DNA from: Actinomycetota bacterium
GTDB lineage: Bacteria; Actinomycetota; Acidimicrobiia; Acidimicrobiales; Ilumatobacteraceae
Assembly (NCBI GenBank): GCA_016870775.1
Contig: VGAK01000010.1
Span: forward strand, 1 to 64,000
Length of the DNA stretch: 64,000 nt
Direction: 5' to 3'
Shown here piece after piece: positions 61,431 to 64,000 of the stretch. Position 1 is the stretch's first letter. Each line of letters opens with the position of its first letter. The notes beneath the pieces are model-generated. The model had not been told where the DNA came from and did not search any database. It was given only the letters and a program-made list of their open reading frames with translations. The position numbers and the translations under genes were made by a program.

Positions 61431-62300
61431 CCGAGCGAGCGTCGCGCCGACGAAGCGTTCGGCTGAGCCGGGTGACACGTGGAGGAACAACGACGGCTCC
61501 GCCAGTTCGACCTCCATCAACGCCGGTGTTCCCCGTTGACCCTTCACCATGTCCACGCGCGCGTACAACGGTGGGGTCCCGAAGCGCCTCCCGAGCCACG
61601 CCACGACCCGATCCCCGAGCTCTCGCTCCTGGTCGGTCGGCGTGCGCGCCGAGATCTCCTCCTCCACGTACAGATCGTTGTGCACCGTCTCGCCCGCGCT
61701 CAGGATTGCGCCCTTCCGGAAGGCGTGCGAGAAACGGCCACCGAAATACAGCAGACCCGTCTCACCCTTGTCGTCGATGAAGCGCTGGTAGGGCTGGACC
61801 ATCACCGACTTGCCGAGCGCGAGGATCTCGCGCGCGTGCACGGCCGCCGCATCGGCGTCCCCGGTGTGGCGCCACGAGTGGTTGGCGCCAGCGCTCACCG
61901 TCGGCTTGACCACGATGTCACCGCCAAGCAACTCGGCGACTCCGGCGAGGTCGTCCTCGGACTCCACATACGTGGTCGGGATCACGTCCAGACCCGCGGA
62001 GGTCATCTCGGCGAGATAGTGCTTGTCGAGGTTCCACCGCAGGACGTCGGCGGTGTTCCACAGCGTGGTGAGAGTCGAGACCCGTTGGACCCATGCGAGG
62101 AACTCCCCGAGGCGGCGGTGGTAGTCCCACGGGGAACGGACCACCGCCGAGGAGAACCGTGTCCAGTCCTCATCGGCACTGTCCCAGTCGATGATCTCGG
62201 CCGTCACGCCCCGGTCCGCGAAGGCCCGGACGAGGTACACCAGGTCGGTGTCGAGTTCCCGCGCGTACGCCGAGGAGACCAGGGCGATCGGGCGGGGCAT
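61428..62300 (-). CDS. ATP-grasp domain protein (RimK/DcsG-like ligase)
   Basis: A 290-residue ATP-grasp enzyme. IVVKPTVSAGANHSWRHTGD is the nucleotide-binding loop, VMVQPYQRFIDDKGETGLLYFGG the adenine/ribose-contact strand, and ARVDMVKGQRGTPALMEVELAEPS contributes the Mg ligands. N-terminal lobe LVSSAYARELDTDLVYLVRAF resembles DcsG-like cyclo-ligases. It joins a carboxylate to an amine or thiol; the substrates are unknown. ATG 62300 is 24 nt after groL, so it may be read through from it. Confidence 0.8.
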   Translation of the reverse strand: MPRPIALVSSAYARELDTDLVYLVRAFADRGVTAEIIDWDSADEDWTRFSSAVVRSPWDYHRRLGEFLAWVQRVSTLTTLWNTADVLRWNLDKHYLAEMTSAGLDVIPTTYVESEDDLAGVAELLGGDIVVKPTVSAGANHSWRHTGDADAAAVHAREILALGKSVMVQPYQRFIDDKGETGLLYFGGRFSHAFRKGAILSAGETVHNDLYVEEEISARTPTDQERELGDRVVAWLGRRFGTPPLYARVDMVKGQRGTPALMEVELAEPSLFLHVSPGSAERFVGATLAR

Positions 62301-62324
62301 TGTCGGGTGCGCGCGGCGCTCGAC

Positions 62325-63998
<1,674 letters not shown>

Positions 63999-64000
63999 GT

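Overview
The window is a high-GC, densely packed piece of an actinobacterial chromosome, most like class Acidimicrobiia (an inference from gene content, not a phylogeny). Actinobacterial markers are a mycofactocin cluster, LytR-CpsA-Psr and UPF0182 proteins, a PAC2 protein, an actinobacterial-type HemQ, a heliorhodopsin and many GTG starts. No insertion sequence, phage, plasmid or CRISPR array is visible. The only RNA gene is an initiator tRNA. A recurring promoter form, TANNNT followed 6-9 nt later by the start codon, occurs at more than twenty genes, so leaderless transcription seems to be the default here and was used to settle many start codons.

Layout. 1-8.2 kb: a truncated, lower-GC MDR oxidoreductase, an acyl-CoA dehydrogenase, an MFS transporter overlapping cysS, divergent valS, and an LCP cell-wall ligase. 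8.3-16.8 kb: the most distinctive region. A leftward four-gene operon (two NDMA/mycofactocin-type zinc alcohol dehydrogenases, a MoxR ATPase and a VWA protein) faces a rightward, tightly coupled mycofactocin operon mftA-mftB-mftC-plsY-mftE-mftF. mftD and mftR are absent, and a PlsY acyltransferase sits where mftD is usually found. 16.7-24.6 kb: DUF4395 protein, alanine racemase-like protein, ROK kinase, uracil-DNA glycosylase, aguB-aguA (agmatine to putrescine), amidase and quinone oxidoreductase. 24.7-33.9 kb: a membrane protein, paired flavodoxin-fold reductases, an ABM protein, an FKBP-carotenoid oxygenase-DCC operon, a geranylgeranyl-reductase-like flavoprotein, a PAP2 phosphatase, an amidohydrolase and a hotdog thioesterase.

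33.9-45.3 kb: tRNA-fMet, UPF0182, a DivIVA-like coiled coil ending in a phage minor-head-like Cys/His motif, a PDZ-Lon protease, a HEAT protein, tag, a 40-residue zinc-ribbon protein, chrA and a DHA2 transporter. 45.4-56.7 kb: an oxidoreductase, methyltransferase, GNAT, SCO6745-like, PAC2, Nudix, glnD with a small upstream partner, a sulfatase and a second acyl-CoA dehydrogenase. 56.8-58.5 kb: an arsenic island (ArsI/CadI, ArsC, AqpS-like channel) with no ArsR. 58.6-64 kb: a heliorhodopsin translationally coupled to a PQ-loop membrane protein, AlaX-type editing protein, HemQ, an ATP-grasp ligase and groL.

The strongest leads are the mftD-less mycofactocin operon with its divergent dehydrogenase/MoxR/VWA operon, the PQ-loop-heliorhodopsin pair, the DivIVA/minor-head-like fusion, and -10 hexamers that begin on the TAG stop codon of the gene before.
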